Source: Muribaculaceae bacterium Isolate-002 (NCI)
Lineage (GTDB): Bacteria; Bacteroidota; Bacteroidia; Bacteroidales; Muribaculaceae
DNA: 64,000 nucleotides
Assembly (NCBI GenBank): GCA_004102805.1
Contig: SCEG01000002.1
Coordinates: forward strand, 1 to 64,000
Reading direction: 5' to 3'
In this document: positions 1 to 9,675 of the stretch, piece by piece
Numbering within the stretch: the stretch's first letter is position 1
Layout: each line of letters begins with the position of its first letter
The notes under the pieces: model-generated
Seen by the model: the letters and a program-made list of their open reading frames with translations, nothing else
Told to the model about the DNA's origin: nothing
Database searches by the model: none
Position numbers and translations under genes: made by a program

Positions 1-52
1 TGAAAAAAACAAGATTTTGATAACAGGATAACCTTTTAACATACAGACATAG

Positions 53-84
53 AAAAATTACCCGCTCCGGACTGAAGCGGGTAA
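53..84 (-). terminator. Rho-independent terminator downstream of the MATE gene
   Basis: Read on the minus strand, a perfect 9-bp stem (TTACCCGCT at 58-66 with AGCGGGTAA at 76-84, 9-base loop) is followed by a T run (plus-strand A run 53-57). This is the expected shape for the end of the minus-strand transcript entering from the MATE gene. Confidence 0.75.
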
Positions 85-182
85 GGGAGGATGTGCTCTT
101 TATTTTAGTTTAAATGAAAGAGCCGTGCGCAGCCATCCGCGCAGGGTCGCTGCATGGTGAGAGTGTCGCAGAACTTCAGATT

Positions 183-263
183 GTAGCGACGCACGGCTCG
201 TGTGTCCGCGTGTGACGTCTGATAATCAGCATGTTGGCGGACGCACGAACCGTGCGTCGCTAC
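183..263. repeat. REP-like doublet (two inverted 26-base palindromes)
   Basis: Bases 183-208 and 238-263 are inverted copies of one 26-mer with two mismatches, 29 bases apart. Each arm is itself a small hairpin: GACGCACG and CGTGCGTC with a 3-base loop in the right arm, and the same with one G-T pair in the left. This is the architecture of REP/BIME-type intergenic palindromes. It lies between the MATE stop and its terminator, so it would fold in the 3' end of that mRNA. Confidence 0.65.
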
Positions 264-285
264 TGTTTTGAGGCATTCTTCCGGG

Positions 286-1647
286 TCATGAACGGCGTCG
301 TGTGGTGCGCATGAATGTCAGCAGAAACAGGGCGCCGGCCGTAAAGAGCGAAACAGAGAAACTCAACGCAATGCCGACTATGCCCCAGCCGAACACAAAC
401 GCCATCACATACGTGACCGGAATGCCAACCACAACGTATGAGAAAAACGCAATCCAGACCATCGGCATCACATTGGCCGTGCCGCGCAACGCATTGGCAA
501 AGTTTATCTGCGTGGCATCACCGAGCTGATATATCACCAACGGCACTATCATCGAGGCGGTCATGACTATCACAGCCTCATCGTCGGTAAATATTCCTAT
601 CAGATGCGTGCCAAGCGACAGAAACACAGTGCATGCCACAGCGGCGAGCGCAAGTATAATCACATAGCCCGAACCGGCGATTGCCCGCATGTGACGCTCG
701 GCGTCGCGGCATGACGACGCATTGGCCACAAGCACCGACATCGCCGCAGCCATGCCGTAATAGACACAGAAGCCCAGCGATCCGATTATCACGAAAATCT
801 GAAACGCGGCAAGCTGATTGGCCCCCAGCCAGCCGGCCATCATGGCGGCGATTGAAAACGAAGCCGTCTCCAGCCCCATCTGCATGCTCACCGGAAGCGA
901 CGTGCGGAATATCTCGCCCGTGCGTATTCCGTAGCTTCCCGGCCGCAACACAGTGCTTCGGTACGGACGATAACGCCTCGCAAACACGAATACCGACACA
1001 ATCACCGCCACCGAGAGCCATCGCGCGGCAAACGTGGCAATACCTGCACCCGTAAGCCCGAGCTCGGGCAGCCCCATATTTCCGTAAATCAGCAGATAGT
1101 TGCCGCATATATTCACTATATTGCATGCCAGAACCACCCACATAGGCATCATTGAAGCATTGACGGCATACGACGTCTGGGCGAATGTCTGGAAAACAGC
1201 GATTGCCGCGACCGAAGCCAGATAAATCAGGAAATACGGACGTATCAGAGGCAGCAGATGCTCCGGCTGCCCCAGATTGCCCAGATTGAGATAAACCACA
1301 CCCATCGCCAGAGTCACCACCATGGAAAACAGAAAATTAAGGCGTATCGCCCGACGCAGCGTCGCGCCGATATCCTCATTGCGGGCTTTGGAATAGAGCG
1401 CACCTATGAGCGGAGTCAGCCCGTAAGTAAATCCCAGACACATCAGAATGGCAATGTTAAAGATATTGTTGACAAACGATGCGGCTGCGAGCGCGTCGGT
1501 AGAGTAATGCCCCACCATGGCCGAATCAACGAAACCGACCACAATCTGACCTACCTGTCCCACAAGTATCGGCGTGCCGAGCCGTAGTATCGCAAGATAC
1601 CGGCCTCTGCGCGTAAGCAACTGACTGTCGATTATCGATTGTGACAT
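286..1647 (-). CDS. MATE family efflux transporter
   Basis: A 453-residue polytopic inner-membrane protein of the multidrug and toxic compound extrusion family, which exports drugs or metabolites in exchange for Na+ or H+. The N-terminal stretch with LGTPILVGQVGQIVVGFVDS is a typical MATE TM1 with the conserved GQ and D-(S/T)-MVG region. About twelve hydrophobic segments in two similar halves follow, and the length fits the family. It stands alone and diverges from the dcw cluster; its own promoter and terminator are visible. Substrate cannot be told from sequence. Confidence 0.93.
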   Translation of the reverse strand: MSQSIIDSQLLTRRGRYLAILRLGTPILVGQVGQIVVGFVDSAMVGHYSTDALAAASFVNNIFNIAILMCLGFTYGLTPLIGALYSKARNEDIGATLRRAIRLNFLFSMVVTLAMGVVYLNLGNLGQPEHLLPLIRPYFLIYLASVAAIAVFQTFAQTSYAVNASMMPMWVVLACNIVNICGNYLLIYGNMGLPELGLTGAGIATFAARWLSVAVIVSVFVFARRYRPYRSTVLRPGSYGIRTGEIFRTSLPVSMQMGLETASFSIAAMMAGWLGANQLAAFQIFVIIGSLGFCVYYGMAAAMSVLVANASSCRDAERHMRAIAGSGYVIILALAAVACTVFLSLGTHLIGIFTDDEAVIVMTASMIVPLVIYQLGDATQINFANALRGTANVMPMVWIAFFSYVVVGIPVTYVMAFVFGWGIVGIALSFSVSLFTAGALFLLTFMRTTRRRS

Positions 1648-1690
1648 AGCTGTTTGTTCCTGAAAAATAAAACATTACCTATTCCGCCGG

Positions 1691-1721
1691 CAAAGGTACT
1701 AAAAATCGGCATAACCCACAA
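1691..1721 (-). promoter_or_regulatory. Promoter of the MATE gene
   Basis: On the minus strand, TTG (1719-1721), a 20-base spacer and TACCTTTG (1691-1698) match the Bacteroidetes -33/-7 consensus (TTTG, 19-21 bases, TAnnTTTG). Transcription would begin near 1684, leaving a leader of about 37 bases. Confidence 0.65.
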
Positions 1722-1919
1722 GTTGGTTTACAAATGCAAATAAAAACACCGCCGGCGACAGCAGGTATCGCCGCACACATGCCCGCACGCACAATTTCAC
1801 CCGCACCAAAAGTCTCACCACAAATATCTGTCAGGCAAAATATTGCCATCATATTTCAACCGCGGCCCGATCCATGTTGATAAAAAACTTATTATTGTTG
1901 AAAAAAACCACTGTTTCTT

Positions 1920-1952
1920 TTCGTAAATTACGATAACTTTTTTGTAACTTTA
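1920..1952 (+). promoter_or_regulatory. Probable promoter of the dcw cluster
   Basis: TAACTTTA at 1945-1952 differs from TAnnTTTG only in the last base; TTCG at 1920-1923 is a one-mismatch -33 element 21 bases upstream. The surrounding AT-rich stretch stands out from GC-rich flanks. The leader to rsmH would be about 60 bases. Confidence 0.45.
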
Positions 1953-2022
1953 CACCCATATAAACAGCCGGAGCCGACAGCCGCCATCCGCCGCCGCCAT
2001 CCGACCGCAAAACAATGCTTAC

Positions 2023-2931
2023 ATGCCTGAAAATGTTTATCATATACCCGCCCTGCTGCCTCAGACCATAGAGGCGCTCGACATCCGTCCCGACGGCACG
2101 TATATCGACGTGACCTACGGTGGCGGAGGCCATTCGCGCGCCATCGTCGCCGCTCTGTCGGAGAAAGGGCATCTCTACGGCTTCGACCAGGACATGGACG
2201 CCGTCAGCCGCGCCATGACCGACAGCCGCTTCACCATCGTGCACTCCAACTTCAGATTTATCGTCAACTTCATGCGATACTACAAGGTCGACTCGGTCGA
2301 CGGCATCCTTGCCGACCTCGGCGTGTCGTTCCACCATTTCGACGACCCCGACCGCGGATTTTCATTCCGTTGGGACGGCCCTCTCGACATGCGCATGAAC
2401 CGCAGCGGCGACATGACCGCAGCGCGCCTTGTCAACACATATCCCGAAGAGCGGCTTGCCGATATATTCCATCTGCTCGGCGAGCTCAAGAACGCCCGCC
2501 GTCTGGCCGCGGCAATCGTGAAAGCCCGCAACACACAGAGCATCGACACGATAGAGCAGCTGCTCGAGGTGATAAATCCGCTCATCGACCCCGCACGCCG
2601 TAAGAAAGAACTCGCAAAAGTGTTTCAGGCGCTCCGCATCGAAGTCAACCACGAGCTCGACGCACTCGAAGACCTGCTGCAGGGTGCGCTGCGTCTGCTC
2701 CGCCCCGGAGGCCGCATCGCGGTCATAACATATCATTCGCTTGAAGACAGGCTTGTGAAAAACTTTTTCCGCGCCGGCAATTTCGAAGGCCGCGAAAACA
2801 AAGACTTCTTCGGCCGCAGCCTATCGCCGTTCAAGCTCCTGACATCACGCCCGATTGTCCCCGACGACGAAGAGATAGAGCGCAATCCGCGCTCGCGAAG
2901 CGCCAAACTGCGCGTGGCAGTCAAGCTGTGA
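2023..2931 (+). CDS. rsmH: 16S rRNA (cytosine(1402)-N4)-methyltransferase RsmH
   Basis: A 302-residue SAM-dependent methyltransferase (formerly MraW) that methylates N4 of C1402 in the ribosomal P site. Visible features are the SAM-binding motif YIDVTYGGGGHS at about residues 27-38, the family signature DPDRGFSFRWDGPLDMRM near 110, KVFQALRIEVNHELDALE near 206, and YHSLEDRLVKNFF near 245. Length is normal. It is the first gene of the dcw cluster, 46 bases before the ftsL-like gene. Confidence 0.97.
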   Translation: MPENVYHIPALLPQTIEALDIRPDGTYIDVTYGGGGHSRAIVAALSEKGHLYGFDQDMDAVSRAMTDSRFTIVHSNFRFIVNFMRYYKVDSVDGILADLGVSFHHFDDPDRGFSFRWDGPLDMRMNRSGDMTAARLVNTYPEERLADIFHLLGELKNARRLAAAIVKARNTQSIDTIEQLLEVINPLIDPARRKKELAKVFQALRIEVNHELDALEDLLQGALRLLRPGGRIAVITYHSLEDRLVKNFFRAGNFEGRENKDFFGRSLSPFKLLTSRPIVPDDEEIERNPRSRSAKLRVAVKL

Positions 2932-2977
2932 CACAACGACTTTAACCCGATTACACCACCGACAACCGTAAACCCCA

Positions 2978-3322
2978 ATGGCTACAAACACCACAAAAAA
3001 GAAAAAGAGCTCACTGATAGGCACCGCAGTGCGGGGCGGCTGGCTCTCCACGCGTTTTTTCAGCCGCAACTGGGGCATTATACTCGCTCTCGTGATTCTC
3101 GTGATGATATACATAACCAACCGTTACCAGTGTCTCACGGCAATGGAAAACATACAGAAACTCAACAAAGAGCTCGAAGTGGTCAAATCGGAGCGCATAC
3201 GTCAGAAAAGCGCCTACATGAACGCCATCCGCGAGAAAACGATGCTCAAAAGCATACGCGACGCCGGACTCGACCTCACCCACCGCGACCAGCCACCTTA
3301 TAAACTCCGTATCCCGAAATGA
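2978..3322 (+). CDS. ftsL: FtsL-like cell division protein
   Basis: A 114-residue bitopic protein: a basic N-terminus (MATNTTKKKKS), one transmembrane helix at about 33-48 (WGIILALVILVMIYIT), then a charged helical segment likely to form a coiled coil (about 55-95). FtsL proteins diverge strongly, so the call rests on topology, size and position between rsmH and ftsI, the standard dcw place. It would connect FtsQ and FtsB-type partners with the septal synthase FtsWI. Its stop overlaps the ftsI start by four bases (ATGA), implying translational coupling. Confidence 0.85.
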   Translation: MATNTTKKKKSSLIGTAVRGGWLSTRFFSRNWGIILALVILVMIYITNRYQCLTAMENIQKLNKELEVVKSERIRQKSAYMNAIREKTMLKSIRDAGLDLTHRDQPPYKLRIPK

Positions 3323-5442
3323 AGAAAAGCGCATCACCCGACCGCAACACCCCGCGCGGCAACAACGCGACAACGCGTAAAAGCAGGAACAACAACCTCT
3401 CCCACATCATGTTCCGCTACGTATTGATTACCTTCGGCATGACACTATTTGCCGGAGCAATCTCCTACAAACTTTTCTCCACTACGGTAATCGATGCCGA
3501 GCACTGGAACAACAAGGCCAACGTCGAGCTGCAGCGCATCGACACAATAGCTCCCGTCAGAGGCGACATCCTGGCCGCCGACGGCACAATACTAGTCACC
3601 AACCTGCAATATTACGACGTGCGCATCGACTTCGGCTCCGAGGCTTTTGCCAAAAGGGAATTTGTCGAAAACCTCGAACCGCTCTGCGACAGTCTCGCCC
3701 GATACTTCCCCACCCGCGACAAAGACGGCTGGCGCGAAAGTCTCCAGAAGCAATACAACGCCGAGAAGAAATCACACAGCTACAAACTCCTCAGCCGCAT
3801 TTCATATTCCGAGCTTGAGCGTCTCCGCACATTCCCGTTCTTCAACTCAAAAAACAAGCTCAAGACCGGATTGATCGAAGAACCCTACAAGAAACGCGAC
3901 TGCCCTTACGGCGACATGGCCCGCCGAAGCATCGGACGTGTCGGCCAGACCAAGGAATGCAAGGAGATACACGGCATATCCGGACTCGAGAAAGCCCTCG
4001 ACTCACTGCTCTACGGCATTCCCGGCACCTATAAGCGCGTGGCTTTCACCAACCGCATAGGCAACTGGACCGATGTGCCCGCCGTCGACGGATGGAACGT
4101 CACCACAACAATCGACATAACGCTTCAGGACATCCTCGAGCAGGAACTCAACACCATGCTCGACAGCTGCGAGGCCGAATGGGGCTCAGCCATACTGATG
4201 GAAGTAGCCACAGGCGACATCAAGGCGATATCCAACCTCGAGCGCGACAAAAACGGAAAATATATCGAGGCCTACAACCGCGCCGTCATCGCCTACGAAC
4301 CCGGATCGGTGGTAAAACCGATATCGATGATGTTTGCCCTTGAAGACGGGCTGGTCGACAACATCGACGAAGTGATACCTATCGGAGCATCGTTTGCCTA
4401 CGGAGGCGGACGCCCCATCTCCGACTCCCACTTCAACGCCCAGCTAACCGTGGCCGGAGTCATCGAAGAGTCGTCAAACATCGGCATGGCACGCATCATA
4501 GCCCGCGGCTACGACAAAGACCCCGCCGGATTTGTAAAACGCTTCGACGACATCGGATTTTTCGAGAAAATGAATTCCGGCATCTTCGAGGAGGAGCGTC
4601 CGCGCATACACCGCAACCCGAGCCGTCTCGACATGTCACGCATGTGCTTCGGCTACGCCACGGCCATCCCCCCGCTCTACACCCTCTCCGTCTACAACGC
4701 CATAGCCAACAACGGCCGCTATGTGCGTCCGCGTCTCGTCAAGGGACTCAGCCGCGAAGGCATCGACTCGGTCATCCCCGTGAGCTACATCCGCGACCGC
4801 ATCTGCTCCGAAACCAACGCCGCCAAGATGCGCACCATGCTGCGCCGCGTTGTCGACGGCAGCCGCGGCACCGGACGCCGCATGAAAAACTGCAAGGTGC
4901 CTCTTGCCGGCAAGACAGGCACATGCTATCATCTCGACACGGTCACCAAGCAGTATGACCATGCAAAGAAGCGACTCGCTTTCTGCGGCTTCTTCCCGGC
5001 CGACAATCCGCGCTACTCGATGTTTGTGCTCACCTTCCACCCGCGCAAAAACCTTCTCGGAGCCGCATCAAGCTCAGGCACAGTGATGTATAACGTGGCT
5101 GAGAAAATGTATTCACGCGGACTGCTCGGCGACGCCACCGACTTTCACGCCGACGCACCGGCCGACCCGATGCCGCCGGTAATCAACGCACCGGCCACAC
5201 CCGGAGCCTACAACATGCTCCGGACGATGCTCACAGGCCGTCTCAAACCACGCGTGATAACCACCCCGCAGGGCACCTGCGGCGACACGGCGATGCCATC
5301 GGTGCTCAACATGAGTTTCCGCGACGCGCTCTGCTCGCTCGAGAAAGCCGGCTACTCCGTCACCTTCAACGGCACCGGACGCGTCAAAAAGCAGCAGCTT
5401 ATCGACGATAAGAAAGTATTGTTAACTTTGTCAAACATATAG
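3319..5442 (+). CDS. ftsI: Septal peptidoglycan transpeptidase FtsI (PBP3) with C-terminal PASTA domain
   Basis: A 707-residue class B penicillin-binding protein that crosslinks septal peptidoglycan. A transmembrane anchor lies at about residues 34-53, followed by the PBP dimerisation domain and the transpeptidase domain. The catalytic motifs are S330-V-V-K333, S385-S-N387 and K532-T-G534. The C-terminus (about 655-700) reads as a PASTA domain (MPSVLNMSFRDALCSLEKAGY). It is longer than the E. coli protein (588 residues) largely because of this. It overlaps ftsL by four bases and partners FtsW, encoded in the same cluster. Confidence 0.96.
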   Translation: MKKSASPDRNTPRGNNATTRKSRNNNLSHIMFRYVLITFGMTLFAGAISYKLFSTTVIDAEHWNNKANVELQRIDTIAPVRGDILAADGTILVTNLQYYDVRIDFGSEAFAKREFVENLEPLCDSLARYFPTRDKDGWRESLQKQYNAEKKSHSYKLLSRISYSELERLRTFPFFNSKNKLKTGLIEEPYKKRDCPYGDMARRSIGRVGQTKECKEIHGISGLEKALDSLLYGIPGTYKRVAFTNRIGNWTDVPAVDGWNVTTTIDITLQDILEQELNTMLDSCEAEWGSAILMEVATGDIKAISNLERDKNGKYIEAYNRAVIAYEPGSVVKPISMMFALEDGLVDNIDEVIPIGASFAYGGGRPISDSHFNAQLTVAGVIEESSNIGMARIIARGYDKDPAGFVKRFDDIGFFEKMNSGIFEEERPRIHRNPSRLDMSRMCFGYATAIPPLYTLSVYNAIANNGRYVRPRLVKGLSREGIDSVIPVSYIRDRICSETNAAKMRTMLRRVVDGSRGTGRRMKNCKVPLAGKTGTCYHLDTVTKQYDHAKKRLAFCGFFPADNPRYSMFVLTFHPRKNLLGAASSSGTVMYNVAEKMYSRGLLGDATDFHADAPADPMPPVINAPATPGAYNMLRTMLTGRLKPRVITTPQGTCGDTAMPSVLNMSFRDALCSLEKAGYSVTFNGTGRVKKQQLIDDKKVLLTLSNI

Positions 5443-5457
5443 AAACAAATATATTCC

Positions 5458-6921
5458 ATGCAGCATAACCTCCGACATCTGCTCAGCGCGGTCACTGCGA
5501 CAAAGGTCATCGGACCTGTCGACCGCACGATTACACTTCTGACCGACGACTCCCGTAAAGTCACCGACGGCGCAATGTTTGTGGCCGTACGCGGCGTCAC
5601 TGTCGACGGACACAGCTTCATTCCGTCGCTGACCGACAGGCATCCCGCCGCTATCGTGGTGGAGACCATGCCCGAAACGCTTTTCGACGGCGTGACATAC
5701 ATACAGGTGGAAAACAGCGCTGCAGCGCTCGGCCACCTTGCCTCGCAGTGGTATGGCAACCCCTCGCGCCGCCTCAGACTCGTCGGTGTCACCGGCACCA
5801 ACGGCAAGACCACAACCGCCACCCTCATCTACGAGATGGCGCGGCTGGGCGGCCACAAGGCCGGACTCCTCTCTACGGTATGCAACTATGTCGACACGCG
5901 TGCCGTGCCGGCAAAGCAGACCACACCCGACCCTCTGACAATCAACATGCTTCTGCACGAGATGGCGGAAGAAGGCTGTGAATACGCGGCAATGGAAGTC
6001 AGCTCGCACGCCGCCGACCAGCACCGCATTGCCGGACTGACTTTCGCCGGAGGCATCTTCACCAACCTCACCCGCGACCACCTCGACTACCACAAGACCT
6101 TCGAGGCTTATCTCGCAGCCAAGAAGTCATTCTTCGACATGCTCCCCTCCGAAGCCTTCGCCATAACCAACATCGACGACAAAGTAGGCGAAGTGATGCT
6201 TCAGAACACCGCAGCGAAAAAACTGTCATACTCACTCCGGTCGATGGCCGATTTCCGCGGACGCATCATCGAAAGCCATCTCGACGGCACCCTGATGAGC
6301 TTCAACGGCAACGAAGTGCACGTGCTCTTCACGGGCCGCTTCAACGCCTATAATCTCACCGCCGTCTACGGCGCGTCGGTAATGCTCGGATGGGACAAGG
6401 AGTCGGTGCTTAAGCGCATGAGCATGCTCGTGCCTGTGGCAGGACGCTTCCAGACCATACACTCTCCGGCAGGTGTGACCGCAATCGTCGACTACGCCCA
6501 CACCCCCGACGCCGTGGTCAACGTGCTCGAGGCCATCCGCGAGGTCATCGGCAACTCCGGCAACATAATCACAGTGGTGGGAGCCGGAGGCAACCGCGAC
6601 AAAGGCAAACGCCCCATCATGGCGCGCGAGGCCGCACTGCGCAGCGACACCCTGATACTCACATCTGACAATCCACGCTTCGAGGAGCCCGACGACATAC
6701 TCGCCGACATGCGCGCCGGTGTCGCCGACCCCGAGCTCGGAGCCCGTACCCTCGTCAACGCCGACCGCCGCGAGGCCATACGCATGGCCGCAGCTCTCGC
6801 GCGCAAGGGCGACGTAATCCTCATTGCCGGCAAGGGTCACGAGGATTATCAGGAAATCAAGGGAGTGAAACATCATTTCGACGACCGCGAGGTCGTAAAA
6901 GAGATATTCAATCTCGGCTGA
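5458..6921 (+). CDS. murE: UDP-MurNAc-L-Ala-D-Glu:meso-diaminopimelate ligase MurE
   Basis: A 487-residue cytoplasmic Mur ligase adding the third residue of the stem peptide. The ATP-binding P-loop GTNGKTT lies at residues 113-119. The motif DNPR at 404-407 (followed by FEEP) is the signature of meso-DAP-adding MurE enzymes, so the wall is predicted to contain DAP rather than lysine. It starts 15 bases after ftsI. An A-rich leader with no clear Shine-Dalgarno precedes the ATG, as is usual in this phylum. Confidence 0.97.
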   Translation: MQHNLRHLLSAVTATKVIGPVDRTITLLTDDSRKVTDGAMFVAVRGVTVDGHSFIPSLTDRHPAAIVVETMPETLFDGVTYIQVENSAAALGHLASQWYGNPSRRLRLVGVTGTNGKTTTATLIYEMARLGGHKAGLLSTVCNYVDTRAVPAKQTTPDPLTINMLLHEMAEEGCEYAAMEVSSHAADQHRIAGLTFAGGIFTNLTRDHLDYHKTFEAYLAAKKSFFDMLPSEAFAITNIDDKVGEVMLQNTAAKKLSYSLRSMADFRGRIIESHLDGTLMSFNGNEVHVLFTGRFNAYNLTAVYGASVMLGWDKESVLKRMSMLVPVAGRFQTIHSPAGVTAIVDYAHTPDAVVNVLEAIREVIGNSGNIITVVGAGGNRDKGKRPIMAREAALRSDTLILTSDNPRFEEPDDILADMRAGVADPELGARTLVNADRREAIRMAAALARKGDVILIAGKGHEDYQEIKGVKHHFDDREVVKEIFNLG

Positions 6922-6963
6922 AAGCTATTTCAACAGTAAAACATCACACAGCCATTCAACGAC

Positions 6964-8229
6964 ATGTTATATTTTATTTTTGAGAAACTACAGGACGCCC
7001 ACGTGCCGGGCGCACGTCTAATGGACTACATCACATTCCGCTCGGTGATAGCGATGGTGCTGTCACTTTTCATTGCCACAGTGATCGGGCGTCGGATAAT
7101 CAACCGCCTGCAGCTGATGCAGGTGGGCGAGATTGTGCGCAATCTCGGCCTTGAGGGACAGATGAAAAAGACCGGCACCCCCACGATGGGCGGCATCATA
7201 ATAATCGTGGCGATACTTATACCGTGTCTGCTCGTGGGCGACCTGTCAAACATCTACATGCTGCTGCTCATCGGAGCCACCATCTGGCTCGGCACCATCG
7301 GCTTCCTCGATGACTTCATGAAAATCAAGAAGCACAACAAAGACGGCCTGAAAGGGAAATTCAAGATTGTTGGTCAGGTGGGACTGGGTCTTATCGTCGG
7401 CCTGACGATGTATCTGAGCCCTGACATCGTGATACGCGAGAACCATGAGGTGCGCAGCCTCGACTCCAACCATATAGTGGAAATCAGCTACGAAGGCAGC
7501 GACATCAAGTCGACCCAGACCACTATACCCTTTGTCAAGGAGCACAACTTCGAATACAGCGACCTGACACAGTGGCTCGGCAAGCACGCCGAGACCGGCG
7601 GATGGATACTCTTCATCCTCGTCACCATATTCATAATCACGGCCACATCAAACGGAGCCAACCTGATGGACGGCCTCGACGGACTGACCACAGGATGCTC
7701 GGCAATAATAGGCGTGGCGCTCGCCGCGATGGCCTATCTCGGAGGCAGTGTGATATATTCATCCTACCTCAATATAATGTATATACCGGGCTCGGAGGAG
7801 ATGGTGGTGTATATGTCGGCCTTCATCGGCGCGCTTATCGGCTTTCTGTGGTATAATGCCTATCCGGCGCAGGTGTTCATGGGCGACACCGGCTCGCTCA
7901 CGCTCGGCGGCATCATCGCCGTTTTCGCGATACTCATACACAAGGAGTTCCTGCTGCCGTTGCTCTGCCTGCTCTTCTATATTGAAGACCTTTCGGTGAT
8001 AGTGCAGGTGCTGACATGCAAAATCACTCGCCGCCGCACCGGCACTACACGCCGCATGTTCAAGATGACTCCGCTCCACCATCATTTCCAGAAACCGGGC
8101 GACGGCTCGGTCGACGCCATCATACAGCGTCCGCACGCTCCGGTGCCCGAATCGAAGATTGTGGTGCGCTTCTGGATTATATGCATCATCTTCGCGGCTC
8201 TTACATTCGTATCGCTAAAACTGCGATAG
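6964..8229 (+). CDS. mraY: Phospho-MurNAc-pentapeptide translocase MraY
   Basis: A 421-residue polytopic membrane enzyme that transfers phospho-MurNAc-pentapeptide to undecaprenyl phosphate, giving lipid I. Conserved motifs visible are GTPTMGG near residue 71, the paired D116-D117 in GFLDDFMK, NLMDGLDGL, FMGDTGSL, and the HHHFQ loop near the C-terminus. It is about 60 residues longer than the E. coli enzyme (360). The extra length is an inserted soluble stretch at about 155-215, rich in charged residues, between two transmembrane segments. Confidence 0.97.
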   Translation: MLYFIFEKLQDAHVPGARLMDYITFRSVIAMVLSLFIATVIGRRIINRLQLMQVGEIVRNLGLEGQMKKTGTPTMGGIIIIVAILIPCLLVGDLSNIYMLLLIGATIWLGTIGFLDDFMKIKKHNKDGLKGKFKIVGQVGLGLIVGLTMYLSPDIVIRENHEVRSLDSNHIVEISYEGSDIKSTQTTIPFVKEHNFEYSDLTQWLGKHAETGGWILFILVTIFIITATSNGANLMDGLDGLTTGCSAIIGVALAAMAYLGGSVIYSSYLNIMYIPGSEEMVVYMSAFIGALIGFLWYNAYPAQVFMGDTGSLTLGGIIAVFAILIHKEFLLPLLCLLFYIEDLSVIVQVLTCKITRRRTGTTRRMFKMTPLHHHFQKPGDGSVDAIIQRPHAPVPESKIVVRFWIICIIFAALTFVSLKLR

Positions 8230-8253
8230 GCGCACACATTAATATATTATAGA

Positions 8254-9630
8254 ATGACAATTCCTAAACAACATCATAATATGAGACTTGTAATACTTGG
8301 AGGAGGAGAAAGCGGCGTCGGAGCTGCAATCCTCGGAAAAAAACTCGGCATGGACGTATTCCTCAGCGACTCGGGAAGCATAGCCCCCAAATATGAGGAG
8401 ATGCTTGCGCAGAACGGCATCCCCTTCGAAAGCGGAAGTCACACCGAAGCGCTCATCATCAACGCCGACGAGGTGGTCAAAAGCCCCGGAATACCTCCCA
8501 CCGCGCCGATTGTCAAAAAAATAGTCTCTAAAAACATTCCTGTTATCTCGGAAATCGAATTCGCCGGACGCTACACCGACGCAAAGATGGTATGCATCAC
8601 CGGCTCGAACGGCAAGACAACCACTACCCTGCTCACCTACCACATACTCAAGAACGCAGGGCTCAACGTAGGTCTGGCCGGCAATGTCGGACAGAGCCTG
8701 GCGCTTCAGGTTGCCAACGACAAGCATGACGTATATGTGATTGAGCTCAGCTCGTTCCAGCTCGAAAACATGTATCGCTTCCACGCCAACATCGCGGTGA
8801 TCATGAACATCACACCCGACCATCTCGACCGCTACGACTATAAGTTTCAGAACTATGTCGACGCCAAGTTCCGCATTCTGCAGAACCTCACGGGTGACGA
8901 CGCATTCATATTCTGGGAAGACGACCCCGTAATCAAGGCTCAGCTCGAGCATGTAGCCACCGAGGCGCGCATATTCCCGTTCTCGGAGCATCAGGAGGAG
9001 GGCAGCGCGTCATATATCGACGCCGACGACCGCCTCATACTCGACACTCCCGACGAGAAGATGTCGATGCCGCGCGCCGACCTCGCCCTCAACGGTCTGC
9101 ACAACCTGTTCAACTCAATGGCCGCCGGCCTCTCCGCCTGCCTGCTCGACATACGCAAGGATGACATACGCCGCTCGCTCAGCGACTTCGAGGGGGTTGA
9201 ACACCGGCTGGAATATGTCGACACCATCGACGGCGTGAGATATATCAACGACTCCAAGGCCACCAACGTCAACTCATGCTGGTATGCGCTCGAGAGCATG
9301 GGGCCGAACACCGTGCTCATACTCGGCGGCAAGGACAAAGGCAACGACTACAGCGAGATAGCCTCGCTTGTCGACGAGAAAGTCAAGGCCATAGTGGCAA
9401 TGGGCAAAGACAACACAAAGATTGTCGACTTCTTCGCGCCCCGCGGAGTGAAGGTAATCGACACCCACTCAATCGACGAGGCGGTGGCTGCATGCCGCGA
9501 CATCGCCACTGACGGCGACACCGTGCTGCTGTCGCCCTGTTGCGCGAGCTTCGACCTTTTCAAGAGCTACGAAGACCGCGGACGCCAGTTCAAAGACCGC
9601 GTCAGAGCGCTCAAATCAGCCGGAAAATAA
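8254..9630 (+). CDS. murD: UDP-N-acetylmuramoyl-L-alanine--D-glutamate ligase MurD
   Basis: A cytoplasmic Mur ligase adding D-Glu to UDP-MurNAc-L-Ala; 458 residues from this start. The N-terminal Rossmann-like motif is LVILGGGESGVGAA and the ATP P-loop is TGSNGKTTTT at about 118-127. A second ATG at 8281 (residue 10, beginning MRLVILGGG) is an equally plausible start, because the family usually begins a few residues before the glycine-rich loop; neither has a clear ribosome-binding site. It sits between mraY and ftsW as in other dcw clusters. Confidence 0.96.
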   Translation: MTIPKQHHNMRLVILGGGESGVGAAILGKKLGMDVFLSDSGSIAPKYEEMLAQNGIPFESGSHTEALIINADEVVKSPGIPPTAPIVKKIVSKNIPVISEIEFAGRYTDAKMVCITGSNGKTTTTLLTYHILKNAGLNVGLAGNVGQSLALQVANDKHDVYVIELSSFQLENMYRFHANIAVIMNITPDHLDRYDYKFQNYVDAKFRILQNLTGDDAFIFWEDDPVIKAQLEHVATEARIFPFSEHQEEGSASYIDADDRLILDTPDEKMSMPRADLALNGLHNLFNSMAAGLSACLLDIRKDDIRRSLSDFEGVEHRLEYVDTIDGVRYINDSKATNVNSCWYALESMGPNTVLILGGKDKGNDYSEIASLVDEKVKAIVAMGKDNTKIVDFFAPRGVKVIDTHSIDEAVAACRDIATDGDTVLLSPCCASFDLFKSYEDRGRQFKDRVRALKSAGK

Positions 9631-9675
9631 CATAAAATACACACAACCTCAACCACATCAACATCATCAACCGAC

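Larger units (their letters stand above)
1648..2022. other. Divergent intergenic region between MATE gene and dcw cluster
   Basis: This 375-base stretch has no convincing gene. It carries a consensus minus-strand promoter for the MATE gene near its left end and a weaker plus-strand promoter for rsmH near its right end. The middle (about 1740-1890) shows nothing I recognise. No mraZ is present here, although mraZ commonly precedes rsmH. Confidence 0.7.

Noticed and set aside
5431-6093. Minus-strand open frame opposite murE
   Set aside because: Shadow frame; murE motifs on the plus strand are complete.
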